Shown one piece after another: positions 9,461 through 18,129 of a DNA stretch of 44,131 nt. Positions within the stretch are counted from its first letter, which is position 1, and each line of letters starts with the position of its first letter. Both the position numbers and the translations under genes were made by a program. The stretch comes from Betaproteobacteria bacterium. Its GTDB lineage: Bacteria; Pseudomonadota; Gammaproteobacteria; Burkholderiales; Burkholderiaceae_E. The stretch spans positions 1 through 44,131 of the forward strand of contig JAGWVN010000020.1 in NCBI GenBank assembly GCA_018970865.1, written 5' to 3'. The notes beneath the pieces were generated by a model. It made no database searches and was not told the DNA's origin. It worked only from the letters and a program-made list of their open reading frames with translations.

Positions 9461-10702
9461 ATGCCCTGCGGGATGCGCATGCCCCCTGAACCCACCCTGT
9501 CGCGGCGGCCGGCCCGCCGCATCGCGCCGGCGTGTCTGGCCCTGCTGCTGCTGCTGCCCCTGGCCGGGCGCGGGTCCGCGGCCGGCCTGCCGATCGCCGA
9601 CGCGCACATCCACTACAGCCACGACGCCTGGACGCTGGTGCCCACGGCCGAGGTGATCGGCCTGATGCGGCAGGCCGGCCTGCGGCTGGCGCTGGTGTCG
9701 AGTTCCGACGACGAGGGCACCCAGCGTCTGCATCAGGCCGCGCCCGAGCTGGTGGTGCCCAGCCTGCGTCCCTACCGGACCCGCGCCGACGCCTCGGGCT
9801 GGACCCGCGACCCGTCGATCATCCCCCACCTCGAGGACCGGCTGCGGCGCTTCCGCTACGCCGCGATCGGCGAGTTCCATCTGTATGGCGCCGACGCCGA
9901 CCTGCCGGTGCCGCGGCGCATGGTCGCGCTCGCCCGCGAGCATCGGCTCATCCTGCATGCCCACTCCGATGCCGATGCCATCGAGCGCCTGTTCGCGCAG
10001 TACCCGCAGGCGCGCATCCTGTGGGCGCATGCCGGCTTCGAGCGGCCGGCCGCGGTGCGCGAGATGCTGCGCCGACATCCGCAGCTGTGGGCCGACCTTG
10101 CCTTCCGCAACGACCCGGGCAGCCGTGGCGAGGTCGATCCGGACTGGCGCGCGGCCTTCGAGGAGTTCCCCGAGCGATTCATGCTCGGCACCGACACCTT
10201 CACGCCGGAACGCCTGCACTACATCCCGGCCCACGCCGAGTGGGCGCGCGGCTGGCTGGCGGCGCTGCCGCCGGCGCTGGCCGAGCGCATCGCCTGGCGC
10301 AACGCCGAGGCGCTGCTGCTGCCGGTGTGGCAGGCCCATCGCGCCGCCGCAGCCGACGCAGACTGCCCGGCTCCGGCCGGCGGCTGGCGCCTGAGCGCGC
10401 CGGGGATGGCCATGAGCGTGCGCGCCGATCCGCCGGCCCCGCGCGTGGGCGAGCGCTTCTCGCTGCACATCGCGCTGTGCCCCGGCGAGCCGGGCCGGCG
10501 CATCGACAGCCTGGGCGTGGACGCGACCATGCCCGAGCACCGCCACGGCATGAACTACCGGCCGCAGGTGCGCCGCCTCGATGAGCGTCACTTCCAGGCC
10601 GACGGTCTGCTCATGCACATGCCCGGCCGCTGGGAACTGGTGCTCGAGGCCCGCGGGCCGGGTGGCGGCCAGCGGCTCAGGCAAGAGATCCTGCTGCCAT
10701 GA
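9461..10702 (+). CDS. Exported amidohydrolase fused to a C-terminal YtkA-like domain
   Basis: A 413-residue protein. Residues 19-41 form a signal peptide (arginines, then LACLALLLLL-type core ending in GRGSAA), so it acts outside the cytoplasm. Residues 43-300 look like a metal-dependent amidohydrolase barrel: the HxH pair is in ADAHIHYSH (residues 46-54), further histidines are in LILHAHSD and ILWAHAGFE, and the aspartate is in MLGTDTF. After a short linker, residues about 308-413 resemble a YtkA-like beta-sandwich, with the characteristic ATMPEHRHGMNYRP segment near residue 354 and GRWELVLEA near the end. In-frame ATGs at 9473 and 9479 are alternative starts. The stop overlaps the next gene's ATG (ATGA), so it is coupled to the di-haem protein. 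I do not know a described function for this fusion. Confidence 0.75.
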   Translation: MPCGMRMPPEPTLSRRPARRIAPACLALLLLLPLAGRGSAAGLPIADAHIHYSHDAWTLVPTAEVIGLMRQAGLRLALVSSSDDEGTQRLHQAAPELVVPSLRPYRTRADASGWTRDPSIIPHLEDRLRRFRYAAIGEFHLYGADADLPVPRRMVALAREHRLILHAHSDADAIERLFAQYPQARILWAHAGFERPAAVREMLRRHPQLWADLAFRNDPGSRGEVDPDWRAAFEEFPERFMLGTDTFTPERLHYIPAHAEWARGWLAALPPALAERIAWRNAEALLLPVWQAHRAAAADADCPAPAGGWRLSAPGMAMSVRADPPAPRVGERFSLHIALCPGEPGRRIDSLGVDATMPEHRHGMNYRPQVRRLDERHFQADGLLMHMPGRWELVLEARGPGGGQRLRQEILLP

Positions 10703-11946
10703 GCCCTCGGGCGGGCAGGCTCCTGCTGGCCATGGCCATGGCCCTGACGAGCCTCGCACCCGCGCTGCCCGGCATCCCGCTGCTGGCCCGGGCCGGCACC
10801 GAGCCGCCCGGGCCGCCGCTCAGCCCGGCCGAGCGCGCGCAGGTGCTCTCCCACGGCCCCTGGCCGGGCCCCACCCCGGGCGACCCCGGCAACCGCTTCT
10901 CGGGCCTGGCGCCAGCCCAGGCGCTCGGGCGCCTGCTCTTTGACGAGCCGGCGCTGTCGGGCGATGGCCGCCTGGCCTGCCGCAGCTGCCACGACCCGGC
11001 GCGCGGCTTCACCGACGGCCTGCCCACCGCGCAGGGAGTCGCCCCGCTGGCGCGCAACACGCAGGGGCTGAACGACCTCGCCCTGCAACGCTGGTTCGGC
11101 TGGGACGGGGGCAGCGACAGCCTCTGGGCAGCCAGCCTGCGCCCGCTGCTCGATCCGCGCGAGATGGGCGCCACGGCCGCGGGAGTGGCGCGCGCCATCC
11201 GCGAGCGGCCGGCGCTGGCCGAACTGCTCGCCCGCGCCCGTGCCGCGGCCGGCCCCGGCGCCTTGCCGCCAGGCACCCGGCCCGACGAGGCCGATCTGGT
11301 CGATGCCGCCAAGGCGATCGGGGCCTGGCTGGCCAGCCTGCGCTCACCGCGCACCGCCTTCGATGACTTCCGCGATGCCCTCGCCCGCGACGACCAGGCC
11401 GCGATGGCGCGCTACCCCGCGGCCGCGCTGCGCGGGCTGCGCCTGTTCATCGGCGAGGGGCGCTGCCATCTCTGCCATGTCGGCCCGGCCTTCTCCAACG
11501 GCGAATTCCACGACATCGGCATGCCCTTCATGACCGGCCCCGGTCAGGTCGATCCCGGCCGCCATGCCGGGCTGCGGCGCCTGCTCGCCGATCGCCACAA
11601 CCTGATCGGCGGCTTCGCCGATCCGCCCCCGCCCGGCATGCCGCCCGAACGCGATCCGGCGCTCAAGACCCGCACGGTGAATCCGCAACACCGCAACTTC
11701 GGCGAGTGGCGCACGCCGAGCCTGCGCGGGCTCTCGGCGAGCGCGCCCTACATGCACGACGGCCGCCTGCCGAGCCTGGCGGCGGTGATCGACCACTACG
11801 ACCGCATCGACACCGAGCGGCTGCATGCCGACGGCGAGTCGCTGCTGCGTCCGCTGCGTCTGAGCCCGGCCCAGCGCGCCGATCTGCTCGCCTTCCTGCT
11901 CAGCCTCGACCCCCAGCCCTCGCCGAATGCGCCGAGGCTGCGATAA
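10699..11946 (+). CDS. Di-haem cytochrome c peroxidase / MauG-family protein
   Basis: A 415-residue exported protein with a signal peptide over about residues 5-32. It has two haem c attachment sites: CRSCH at residues 94-98 and CHLCH at 256-260. This two-CXXCH layout is that of bacterial di-haem peroxidases (CcpA) and MauG-type enzymes. The segment LDDLALQRWFGWDGGSDSLWAASL-like stretch near residue 120 and PSLRGLSASAPYMHDGRLPSL near residue 340 are typical of the family. The role could be hydrogen peroxide reduction or oxidation of a partner protein, and the two are not separable by sequence. It begins within the stop of the amidohydrolase/YtkA gene, so both are made together and exported to the same compartment. 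Confidence 0.88.
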   Translation: MSPRAGRLLLAMAMALTSLAPALPGIPLLARAGTEPPGPPLSPAERAQVLSHGPWPGPTPGDPGNRFSGLAPAQALGRLLFDEPALSGDGRLACRSCHDPARGFTDGLPTAQGVAPLARNTQGLNDLALQRWFGWDGGSDSLWAASLRPLLDPREMGATAAGVARAIRERPALAELLARARAAAGPGALPPGTRPDEADLVDAAKAIGAWLASLRSPRTAFDDFRDALARDDQAAMARYPAAALRGLRLFIGEGRCHLCHVGPAFSNGEFHDIGMPFMTGPGQVDPGRHAGLRRLLADRHNLIGGFADPPPPGMPPERDPALKTRTVNPQHRNFGEWRTPSLRGLSASAPYMHDGRLPSLAAVIDHYDRIDTERLHADGESLLRPLRLSPAQRADLLAFLLSLDPQPSPNAPRLR

Positions 11947-11992
11947 AGTCCGGGCACCGCAACGCTGACCCACCCCGCAAAGGAACCCCGCC

Positions 11993-13192
11993 ATGGGCGC
12001 CAACGACGCAGTCCGCATCATCGAGGACATCGGCCAGTACCTGCCGCAGATGACCGAGTGGCGCCGCCACATCCATGCCAACCCCGAGACCGCCTTCGAA
12101 GAGGTGGGCACCGCCGCCTATGTGGTGCAGCGCCTGCGCTCCTTCGGCGTCGACGAGGTGCACGAGGGCATCGCCCGCACCGGCGTGGTCGGCGTGATCC
12201 ATGGCCGCAACGGCCCGGGCGGCGCGGCCATCGGCCTGCGCGCCGACATGGACGCGCTCGACATGCAGGAGGGCACCGGGCTGCCCTGGGCCTCGCGCAA
12301 CGCGGGCAAACACCATGCCTGCGGCCACGACGGCCACACCGCCATGCTGCTGGGCGCGGCCCGGCATCTCGCCCGCACCCGCGCGTTCGACGGCACGGTC
12401 TACGTGATCTTCCAGCCGGCCGAAGAGAACGAGGGCGGCGCCCGCGTGATGGTCGAGGAGGGTCTGTTCGAGCGCTTCCCCATGCAGGCGGTGTTCGGCA
12501 TGCACAACATCCCCGGCATCCCGGCCGGTCACATCGCGGTCAAGGCCGGCCCGATGATGGCCTCCTACGACATGTTCGAGATCACCATCACCGGCCGCGG
12601 CTCGCACGGCGCCATGCCGCACAAGGGCATCGACCCGATCGTGATCGGCGCCGAGCTCACCCAGAAGCTGCAGACCGTGGTGAGCCGCAATGTCGATCCC
12701 ATCGACCCCGCGGTGCTGTCGGTGACCAAGTTCCACTCCGGCTCGGCCTGGAATGTGATCCCCAACGAGGCGGTGCTCGGCGGCACGGTGCGGGCCTTCG
12801 ACACCCGGGTGCAGGACCTGATCGAGTCGCGCATCCGCGAGCTGTGCGCCGGCACCGCGGCCTCGCATGGCGCCGAGATCCATGTCCGCTACGAGCGCCG
12901 CTACCCGCCCACCGTCAACCACGCCGAGCAGGCCGCCCTGTGCGCGCGCGTGGCCGAGGCGCTGGTCGGCTCCGATCGCGTCAACCGCGACCCGCGCCCG
13001 GCGATGGGCTCGGAAGACTTCGCCTGGATGCTGCTTTCCAAGCCGGGCTGCTATGTGTGGATCGGCAACGGCACCGGCAGCGAGGGCGGCTGCATGGTCC
13101 ACAACCCCGGCTACGACTTCAACGACGGCATCCTGTCCACCGGCGCCGCCTACTGGGTGAAGCTCGCCGAAACCGCGCTGGCGCAGGCCTGA
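11993..13192 (+). CDS. M20D-family amidohydrolase (hippurate hydrolase-like)
   Basis: A 399-residue metallopeptidase-fold amidohydrolase of the M20D group, which cleaves N-acyl amino acids such as hippurate, indole-acetyl amino acids or N-acetyl amino acids. The metal site is complete: HACGHDGHTAMLLGAA near residue 104, the glutamate pair in QPAEENEGGARVMVEEG near residue 138, HN in VFGMHNIPG, and the late histidine in MVHNPGYDFND. The dimerisation domain occupies roughly residues 185-295. No signal peptide, so cytoplasmic. An AAAGGA ribosome binding site precedes the ATG. It lies 46 bases after the di-haem gene and may share its transcript, though it works in another compartment. Confidence 0.88.
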   Translation: MGANDAVRIIEDIGQYLPQMTEWRRHIHANPETAFEEVGTAAYVVQRLRSFGVDEVHEGIARTGVVGVIHGRNGPGGAAIGLRADMDALDMQEGTGLPWASRNAGKHHACGHDGHTAMLLGAARHLARTRAFDGTVYVIFQPAEENEGGARVMVEEGLFERFPMQAVFGMHNIPGIPAGHIAVKAGPMMASYDMFEITITGRGSHGAMPHKGIDPIVIGAELTQKLQTVVSRNVDPIDPAVLSVTKFHSGSAWNVIPNEAVLGGTVRAFDTRVQDLIESRIRELCAGTAASHGAEIHVRYERRYPPTVNHAEQAALCARVAEALVGSDRVNRDPRPAMGSEDFAWMLLSKPGCYVWIGNGTGSEGGCMVHNPGYDFNDGILSTGAAYWVKLAETALAQA

Positions 13193-13210
13193 GCGAGACC
13201 GGCGCGCTGC

Positions 13211-14233
13211 TCAGTCGGCGAGCAGCGCCTGCACCGCTTCGCGGATGAAGGCCTCGTCGGCGGGGCTGGCCACCGGATTGCCGGCCCGATGCCCCCAGGG
13301 CGAGACGATGGGCCGCAGCTCACCGTGGCGCAGGTGCGCGAGCTCGCGGCGGCTGTCCTCCACCCGGAAGTAGGCATCCTGGTCGCAGGGCATCAGCAGC
13401 ACCCGCGCGCTGATGTCGCGCAGCGCCGCCGGCAGATCGCCGCGGTAGCGCGGCTGCGCCGAGATGTCGCCGTGCTGCCAGGTCCAGAGCTGCGCGAGCA
13501 GATCGGCCGGATCGCGGCGCGAGAACACCGTCTCCCAGCTGCGCACCAGGAAGTCCTCCTGCGAGCTGAAGCCCATGCCGCGCCAGAGCTCGTCGCGGTA
13601 GAAGTCCTGCGACAGCGCCATGGTGGCGTACAGGCGCGCCATCGCCCGGAAGCCGCGCACCGGCCGCTCGTGGAAGACGCCGTCGCGCCAGGCCGGATCG
13701 GCGGTGAGCGCGGCCCGCACCGCGTCGATGAACACCGCGTTGTGCGGCGCGCAGCGCGCCGATCCGCAGACCACCGCGATGCGCTCGACCCGCTCGCCGA
13801 ACAGGCTCGCCCAGTGGTAGGCCTGCATGCCGCCCATCGACCAGCCATAGACCAGCCGCACCCGCTCCACCCCGAAGACCTCGGCGAGCAGGCGCTGCTG
13901 CACCCGCACCGCGTCATGGTAGGTGACCTGGGGATAGCGATCGCCGGTGAGCGGCCAGCCGGTGTTCGAGGGCGAGGACGACAGCCCGTTGCCGAACAGG
14001 TTGGGAATGAGGATGAAGTACCGGGTGGGATCGAGGATGCCGCCCGGGCGGATCAGCCAGCGGGTGTCGAGGTGCTGCGCGGCGTACGAAGTGGGATAGA
14101 CGATGACATTGGAGCGGTCGGCATTCAGCTCGCCGAAGCTCTGGTACACGATCCGCATGCCGGGAAAGGTGCGGCCCGAATCCAGCACCACATCGCCCGC
14201 CTCGAACACGCCCTGCCCTGCATCCTGCGTCAT
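13211..14233 (-). CDS. Alpha/beta hydrolase of the MetX (homoserine acetyltransferase)-like family
   Basis: A 340-residue alpha/beta hydrolase related to homoserine O-acetyltransferases. VYQSFGELNADRSNVIVYPTS opens the fold (about residues 29-49), and the nucleophile serine is S132 in YGWSMGGMQAYHW. The acid is in MPCDQDAYF and the histidine in SPWGHRAGNP. MetX proper usually has GGSMGG and is longer, and no methionine genes are nearby, so an esterase or other acyl-transfer role is more likely than methionine synthesis. The start at 14233 is set by an AGGGAGAG ribosome binding site; the frame is open 39 codons further. It converges on the M20 gene with an 18-base gap and is divergent from the serine hydrolase. 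Confidence 0.82.
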   Translation of the reverse strand: MTQDAGQGVFEAGDVVLDSGRTFPGMRIVYQSFGELNADRSNVIVYPTSYAAQHLDTRWLIRPGGILDPTRYFILIPNLFGNGLSSSPSNTGWPLTGDRYPQVTYHDAVRVQQRLLAEVFGVERVRLVYGWSMGGMQAYHWASLFGERVERIAVVCGSARCAPHNAVFIDAVRAALTADPAWRDGVFHERPVRGFRAMARLYATMALSQDFYRDELWRGMGFSSQEDFLVRSWETVFSRRDPADLLAQLWTWQHGDISAQPRYRGDLPAALRDISARVLLMPCDQDAYFRVEDSRRELAHLRHGELRPIVSPWGHRAGNPVASPADEAFIREAVQALLAD

Positions 14234-14257
14234 CGCCGCTCTCCCTGGACCGATGGC

Positions 14258-14288
14258 CTGATGATGCCCGAAGCGGCAGCGGTACACT
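14258..14288 (+). promoter_or_regulatory. Candidate promoter of the serine hydrolase gene
   Basis: In the 110-base divergent gap, TACACT at 14283-14288 is a fair -10, with CTGATG at 14258-14263 as a weak -35 at a long 19-base spacing. The two divergent genes carry mirror-image GGGAGAG ribosome binding sites at the two ends of this gap. Support is by eye only. Confidence 0.3.
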
Positions 14289-14343
14289 GCCCGCCGGTCG
14301 CCGGGATGACGCGGGGGCGCCACGGCCGGCCGGGAGAGCGCAG

Positions 14344-15528
14344 ATGACACTGCAGGACCGGATCGACGCCGCGCTGTCGGCGGCGGTGCAGGCGGGCCAG
14401 GTGCCGGGCGTGGCCGCCATGGTCACCGACCCGCACCACACCCGCTACCAGGGCGCCTTCGGCGTGCGCACCCTGGGCCAGCCGCAGGCCATGGATCTCG
14501 ACACGGTCGGCTGGATCGCCTCGATGACCAAGGCGATCACGGCCGCGGCGGCCATGCAGCTGGTCGAGCGCGGCCTGCTTGAGCTCGACGCGCCGGCCTT
14601 CCGCTGGCTGCCCGAGCTCGCGAGCGTGCCGGTGCTCGAGGGCTTCGATGCGCAGGGCCGGCCGATCACCCGCGCGCCGCGCCGGCCGATCACGCTGCGC
14701 CACCTGCTCACCCACACCGCCGGCTTCGGCTATGACACCTGGAACCCGGAGGTGCGCCGCTACCAGGAGGCCCTCGGACTGCCGCTGATGGCCAGCGGCC
14801 GGCGCGCGGCGCTGATGACGCCGCTGCTCTTCGACCCCGGCCAGCGCTGGAACTACGGCATCGGCATCGACTGGGCCGGCCGGCTCGTCGAACAGGCCAG
14901 CGGGCAGCGGCTGGGCGAGTACCTGGCGCGGCATGTGTTCGAGCCCCTGGGCATGACCCGCACCGGCTTTGCGCTCACCACCGCGATGCGCGAGCGGCTG
15001 GCGCGCATCCATCAGCGCGACGCCGATGGCAGCCTGCGGCCGCTGCACGACTTCGAGATCATCCAGCAGCCGGAGTTCGAGGGCGGCGGCGGCGGCCTGT
15101 ACAGCACCGCGGCCGATTACCTGCGATTCCTGCGCATGATCCTCAACGACGGCCTGAGCGACGATGGCGCGCGCGTGCTGCGGCCCGAGACCGTCGACCT
15201 GATGAGCCGCAACCACATCGGCGGCCAGCGGGTGAGCCCGATGCGCAGCCTGAACCCGGCCCGATCCAATGACGCCGAGTTCTTCCCCGGCGTGCCCAAG
15301 AGCTGGGGCCTGAGCTTCCAGATCAACGAGGCGCCGGCGCCCACCGGCCGCCCGGCCGGCGGACTGATGTGGGCGGGCCTGAGCAACTGCTACTACTGGA
15401 TCGACCGCGGCAACCGTCTGGCCGGCGTCTACCTGACCCAGGTGCTGCCCTTTGCCGATCGGCTGTCGCTGCCGCTCTACCTGGCGATGGAGACCGAGGT
15501 CTACCGGGCGTTGTCCGCGGGTGGCTGA
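14344..15528 (+). CDS. Serine hydrolase, class C beta-lactamase-related (family VIII esterase-like)
   Basis: A 394-residue protein of the beta-lactamase/penicillin-binding fold. The SxxK motif is S60-M-T-K63 in IASMTKAITAAAAMQ, and the tyrosine of the second motif is Y171 in RWNYGIGIDWAGRLVE. HLLTHTAGFGYDTW near residue 120 is also typical. There is no signal peptide, which argues for a cytoplasmic esterase rather than a periplasmic beta-lactamase. A GGGAGA ribosome binding site precedes the ATG. Its last 28 bases overlap the end of the DUF6285 gene on the other strand. The substrate is unknown; esters or amides fed by the neighbouring hydrolases are a possibility, not shown. Confidence 0.87.
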   Translation: MTLQDRIDAALSAAVQAGQVPGVAAMVTDPHHTRYQGAFGVRTLGQPQAMDLDTVGWIASMTKAITAAAAMQLVERGLLELDAPAFRWLPELASVPVLEGFDAQGRPITRAPRRPITLRHLLTHTAGFGYDTWNPEVRRYQEALGLPLMASGRRAALMTPLLFDPGQRWNYGIGIDWAGRLVEQASGQRLGEYLARHVFEPLGMTRTGFALTTAMRERLARIHQRDADGSLRPLHDFEIIQQPEFEGGGGGLYSTAADYLRFLRMILNDGLSDDGARVLRPETVDLMSRNHIGGQRVSPMRSLNPARSNDAEFFPGVPKSWGLSFQINEAPAPTGRPAGGLMWAGLSNCYYWIDRGNRLAGVYLTQVLPFADRLSLPLYLAMETEVYRALSAGG

Positions 15529-15947
15529 GCCGCGCCCGGCGCGGCGCCACGGGCCAGCTCAGCCTGATACGAGGCGTAGCCCGGCTGATCGACCGCCAGC
15601 CGGTCGAGCGTGGTCTGCCAGAGATGGGCGAGCAGCGCCGGGTCATCGAGCGCCACCCGACCCTGCGCGATGGCCTGCGAGAGCGCCTGGTTCGCCTTCG
15701 CCAGGCCGCCATCGGCCACGGGGGCGGCTTCGTCGGGCATGGCCGAGCCGAGCAGCGCGGCCAGACGGGCCCGCTCGGCGGCTTCCTGGGCCGGCGCAAG
15801 CGCGATCTGACGACGCACCACGCTCACCGCATTGGCCGCCACACGGGCGTGGAAGGCCGCCGCCGGCGGCAGCAGCGGCATGGCCACCTCGGTGAGATAA
15901 CGGGCGACCACCTCGAGGAGCTCGTCGGGCGTGGGGGTGTTGTGCAT
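15501..15947 (-). CDS. DUF6285-type protein, LvaB-like partner
   Basis: A 148-residue mostly helical protein beginning MHNTPTPDELLEVVARYL and containing AFHARVAANAVSVVRRQ, the recognisable core of the small protein that accompanies aminoglycoside-phosphotransferase-like kinases. In Pseudomonas putida levulinate catabolism, the kinase LvaA needs the small partner LvaB to phosphorylate 4-hydroxyacyl-CoA; this protein has the same position and size class. Assignment to DUF6285 is from memory of the family, not from a search. It starts 14 bases after the phosphotransferase stop. The C-terminal 20 residues are Ala/Pro-rich and overlap the opposite serine hydrolase gene. Confidence 0.7.
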   Translation of the reverse strand: MHNTPTPDELLEVVARYLTEVAMPLLPPAAAFHARVAANAVSVVRRQIALAPAQEAAERARLAALLGSAMPDEAAPVADGGLAKANQALSQAIAQGRVALDDPALLAHLWQTTLDRLAVDQPGYASYQAELARGAAPGAAQPPADNAR

Positions 15948-15961
15948 GGCAGCCTGGGCGG

Positions 15962-16969
15962 TCAGCGCGGCGCGAGCAGGCGCAGCAGGTCGATGTCGGT
16001 CTCGGAGACACGCCGCCCGATCTGGGCGCGCTCGACCGCGCGGCCGGGATCGGTGGCCTTGAACAGCGGGTAGGAGCGGGCGAGGTCCAGGCAGATCACG
16101 CCCCAGCGCAGCGTGCCCATCACCTCCCAGAACAGCGCGCGCTGCGGATCGACCGGCATGCCCGATCGGGCCTGGTAGGCCTCGAAGAGCGCCTCGCGGC
16201 TGCCCCAGCCGCCCACCGGCTTGTCGATCGCGCCGAAGCGCCAGGCGGCCACGCAGATCCAGCCGAGGTCTTCGATGGGGTCGCCGACATGGGCGAGTTC
16301 CCAGTCGAGCACCGCGCGGATGCCATCGGGCCCGATCATGAGATTGCCGTGGCGGTAGTCGCCGTGCACGAGCGTGAACCGGTCGGGCGCGGGACAGTGC
16401 GCGCGCAGCCAGGCGAAGGCCAGCTCGAAGACCGGCAGCGAGGCGCCGGCGGCGCGGTAGCGCTGATGCAGCTGCTCGAGGTCTTCGGCCGGCGTGCGGC
16501 GCGGCAGGCCGACGCCCTCGGGCGAGACCGCGTGGATGGCGGCGGCGATGCGGCCGGCCTGCGCCGGCAGCTCGGGCCGCACCGCGTCGAAAGCGGCCTC
16601 GCGCAGGATCCGCTTGCCGAGGGTCTCGCCCTCCACCCGGCTCATCACGAAGCCGCGACCCAGGCCATCGGCGGGCTCGGCCACCGCCAGCACCCGGGGC
16701 ACCGGCACGCCGGCCGCGCCGGCGCGGCGGATGAGTTCGGCTTCGGTCTCGAGGCCGATGGCCATGCTGCCCTGCCCCGATTCCGGCGGCAGCCGCCGCA
16801 GGATGGCCGGCAGGACGCCGGCCGGGCCGTGAGCCTCGAAGGCCCAGGTCTGCTGGCTGGCGCCCCCGGAAAGCCGGGTGAGCGAGCGCACCGCGTCGTA
16901 GCCAGGCAGACTGCGGCGCATCAGCGCGGCCAGCGCGCTGGCGAGTGCCTCGGTGGCCACCGCGCTCAT
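15962..16969 (-). CDS. Phosphotransferase (APH/ACAD10-like kinase), LvaA-like
   Basis: A 335-residue kinase of the aminoglycoside phosphotransferase fold. The glycine-rich loop region LSGGASQQTWAF lies at about residues 33-44. The catalytic loop is HGDYRHGN at 202-209 (base D204), and the metal-binding aspartate D222 is in VLDWELAHVGDP. This branch includes the kinase domain of ACAD10/11 and bacterial LvaA, which phosphorylate 4-hydroxyacyl-CoAs so that an acyl-CoA dehydrogenase-like enzyme can remove the phosphate. No such dehydrogenase is in the window. The gene begins only 13 bases after fba, so it can be cotranscribed with the glycolytic array. Antibiotic resistance is unlikely given the DUF6285 partner. 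Confidence 0.85.
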   Translation of the reverse strand: MSAVATEALASALAALMRRSLPGYDAVRSLTRLSGGASQQTWAFEAHGPAGVLPAILRRLPPESGQGSMAIGLETEAELIRRAGAAGVPVPRVLAVAEPADGLGRGFVMSRVEGETLGKRILREAAFDAVRPELPAQAGRIAAAIHAVSPEGVGLPRRTPAEDLEQLHQRYRAAGASLPVFELAFAWLRAHCPAPDRFTLVHGDYRHGNLMIGPDGIRAVLDWELAHVGDPIEDLGWICVAAWRFGAIDKPVGGWGSREALFEAYQARSGMPVDPQRALFWEVMGTLRWGVICLDLARSYPLFKATDPGRAVERAQIGRRVSETDIDLLRLLAPR

Positions 16970-16982
16970 GGCCGCGCGCCGG

Positions 16983-18047
16983 TCAGTTCACCACCTGGGC
17001 GAGCTCGCCGGAGCGATAGCGGCTGACCATCACCGAGAGCGCCTGCGGACGGATCTTCGGGCCCTGACCGGTGCAGCCGAACTCCTCGTAGCGCTGGCGG
17101 CAGATGCGGGTGGCGGCCTCGCGCGCCGGTTTGAGGAAGTCGCGCGGGTCGAACTTGTCGGGGAACTGCGCGAGGTACTTGCGCACCGCCGCGGTCATGG
17201 CCAGCCGGATGTCGGTGTCGATGTTGATCTTGCGCACGCCGTAGCGGATGGCCTGCTGGATCTCCTCGACCGGCACGCCGTAGGTTTCCTTCATGTCGCC
17301 GCCGTACTGGCGGATCTCGGCGAGCAGGTCCTGCGGCACCGAGGAGGAACCATGCATCACGAGGTGGGTGTTGGGAAGCCGGGCGTTGATCTCCTTGATG
17401 CGGGAGATGGCGAGGATGTCGCCGGTGGGCTTGCGGGTGAACTTGTAGGCGCCATGGCTGGTGCCGATCGCGATGGCCAGGGCATCGACCTGGGTGCTGC
17501 GCACGAAGTCGGCGGCCTGCTCGGGATCGGTGAGCAGCTGCTCGCGGGTCATGGAGCCCTCGGCGCCGTGGCCGTCTTCCTTGTCGCCCTTCATGGTCTC
17601 GAGCGAGCCCAGGCAGCCGAGCTCGCCCTCGACCGTGACGCCGAGCGCGTGGGCCATGTCGACCACCTCGCGGGTGACCGCCACGTTGTACTCGTAGCTG
17701 GCGATGGTCTTGCCGTCCTGCTCGAGGGAGCCGTCCATCATCACCGAGGAGAAGCCGAGGTCGATGGCGCCACGGCAGATGCCGGGCGACTGGCCGTGAT
17801 CCTGGTGCATGACCACGGGCACATCCGGATAGGACTCGACCGCCGCCTGGATCAGGTGCTTGAGGAAGGCCTCGCCGGCGTACTTCCGGGCCCCGGCCGA
17901 GGCCTGCATGATCACCGGCGCGCCAACCGCGGCGGCGGCGGCCATGATGGCCTGCACCTGCTCGAGGTTGTTCACATTGAAGGCCGGGATGCCGTAGCCG
18001 TTCTCGGCGGCGTGGTCCAGCAGCTGACGCATGGAAACGAGGGGCAT
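16983..18047 (-). CDS. fba: Class II fructose-1,6-bisphosphate aldolase
   Basis: A 354-residue zinc-dependent aldolase (CbbA/Fba type) that interconverts fructose 1,6-bisphosphate with dihydroxyacetone phosphate and glyceraldehyde 3-phosphate; it may also act on sedoheptulose bisphosphate. [12 protein letters not shown] (about residues 19-30), the catalytic [10 protein letters not shown] near residue 78, [12 protein letters not shown] near residue 138, GTSHGAYKF with a zinc histidine, VMHGSSSVP, and [12 protein letters not shown] are all present. The ATG at 18047 has a GGAGAG ribosome binding site; the open frame upstream of it is not part of the gene. It lies 82 bases downstream of the TctC gene and may have its own promoter in that gap. 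Confidence 0.95.
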   Translation of the reverse strand: MPLVSMRQLLDHAAENGYGIPAFNVNNLEQVQAIMAAAAAVGAPVIMQASAGARKYAGEAFLKHLIQAAVESYPDVPVVMHQDHGQSPGICRGAIDLGFSSVMMDGSLEQDGKTIASYEYNVAVTREVVDMAHALGVTVEGELGCLGSLETMKGDKEDGHGAEGSMTREQLLTDPEQAADFVRSTQVDALAIAIGTSHGAYKFTRKPTGDILAISRIKEINARLPNTHLVMHGSSSVPQDLLAEIRQYGGDMKETYGVPVEEIQQAIRYGVRKINIDTDIRLAMTAAVRKYLAQFPDKFDPRDFLKPAREAATRICRQRYEEFGCTGQGPKIRPQALSVMVSRYRSGELAQVVN

Positions 18048-18086
18048 GGGACTCTCCAGACGGGATGGTGGGAATCGAAGACCGCC

Positions 18087-18092
18087 ATTATG
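18087..18092 (-). promoter_or_regulatory. Possible -10 element for fba
   Basis: Minus-strand CATAAT stands 39 bases upstream of the fba ATG, in a gap otherwise very GC-rich. No good -35 (GCCGGA at 17 bases). It would let fba and the kinase pair be expressed apart from the upstream genes. Confidence 0.35.
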
Positions 18093-18129
18093 ACGCGGCC
18101 GACCGGGCATCCGGCCGGCGGCGGGGCGC

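Noticed and set aside
14344-15528. Beta-lactamase resistance gene
   Set aside because: The fold is shared, but the protein lacks a signal peptide and resembles family VIII esterases.
15962-16969. Aminoglycoside resistance phosphotransferase
   Set aside because: The DUF6285-like partner and the ACAD10/LvaA-type sequence point to acyl-CoA metabolism.
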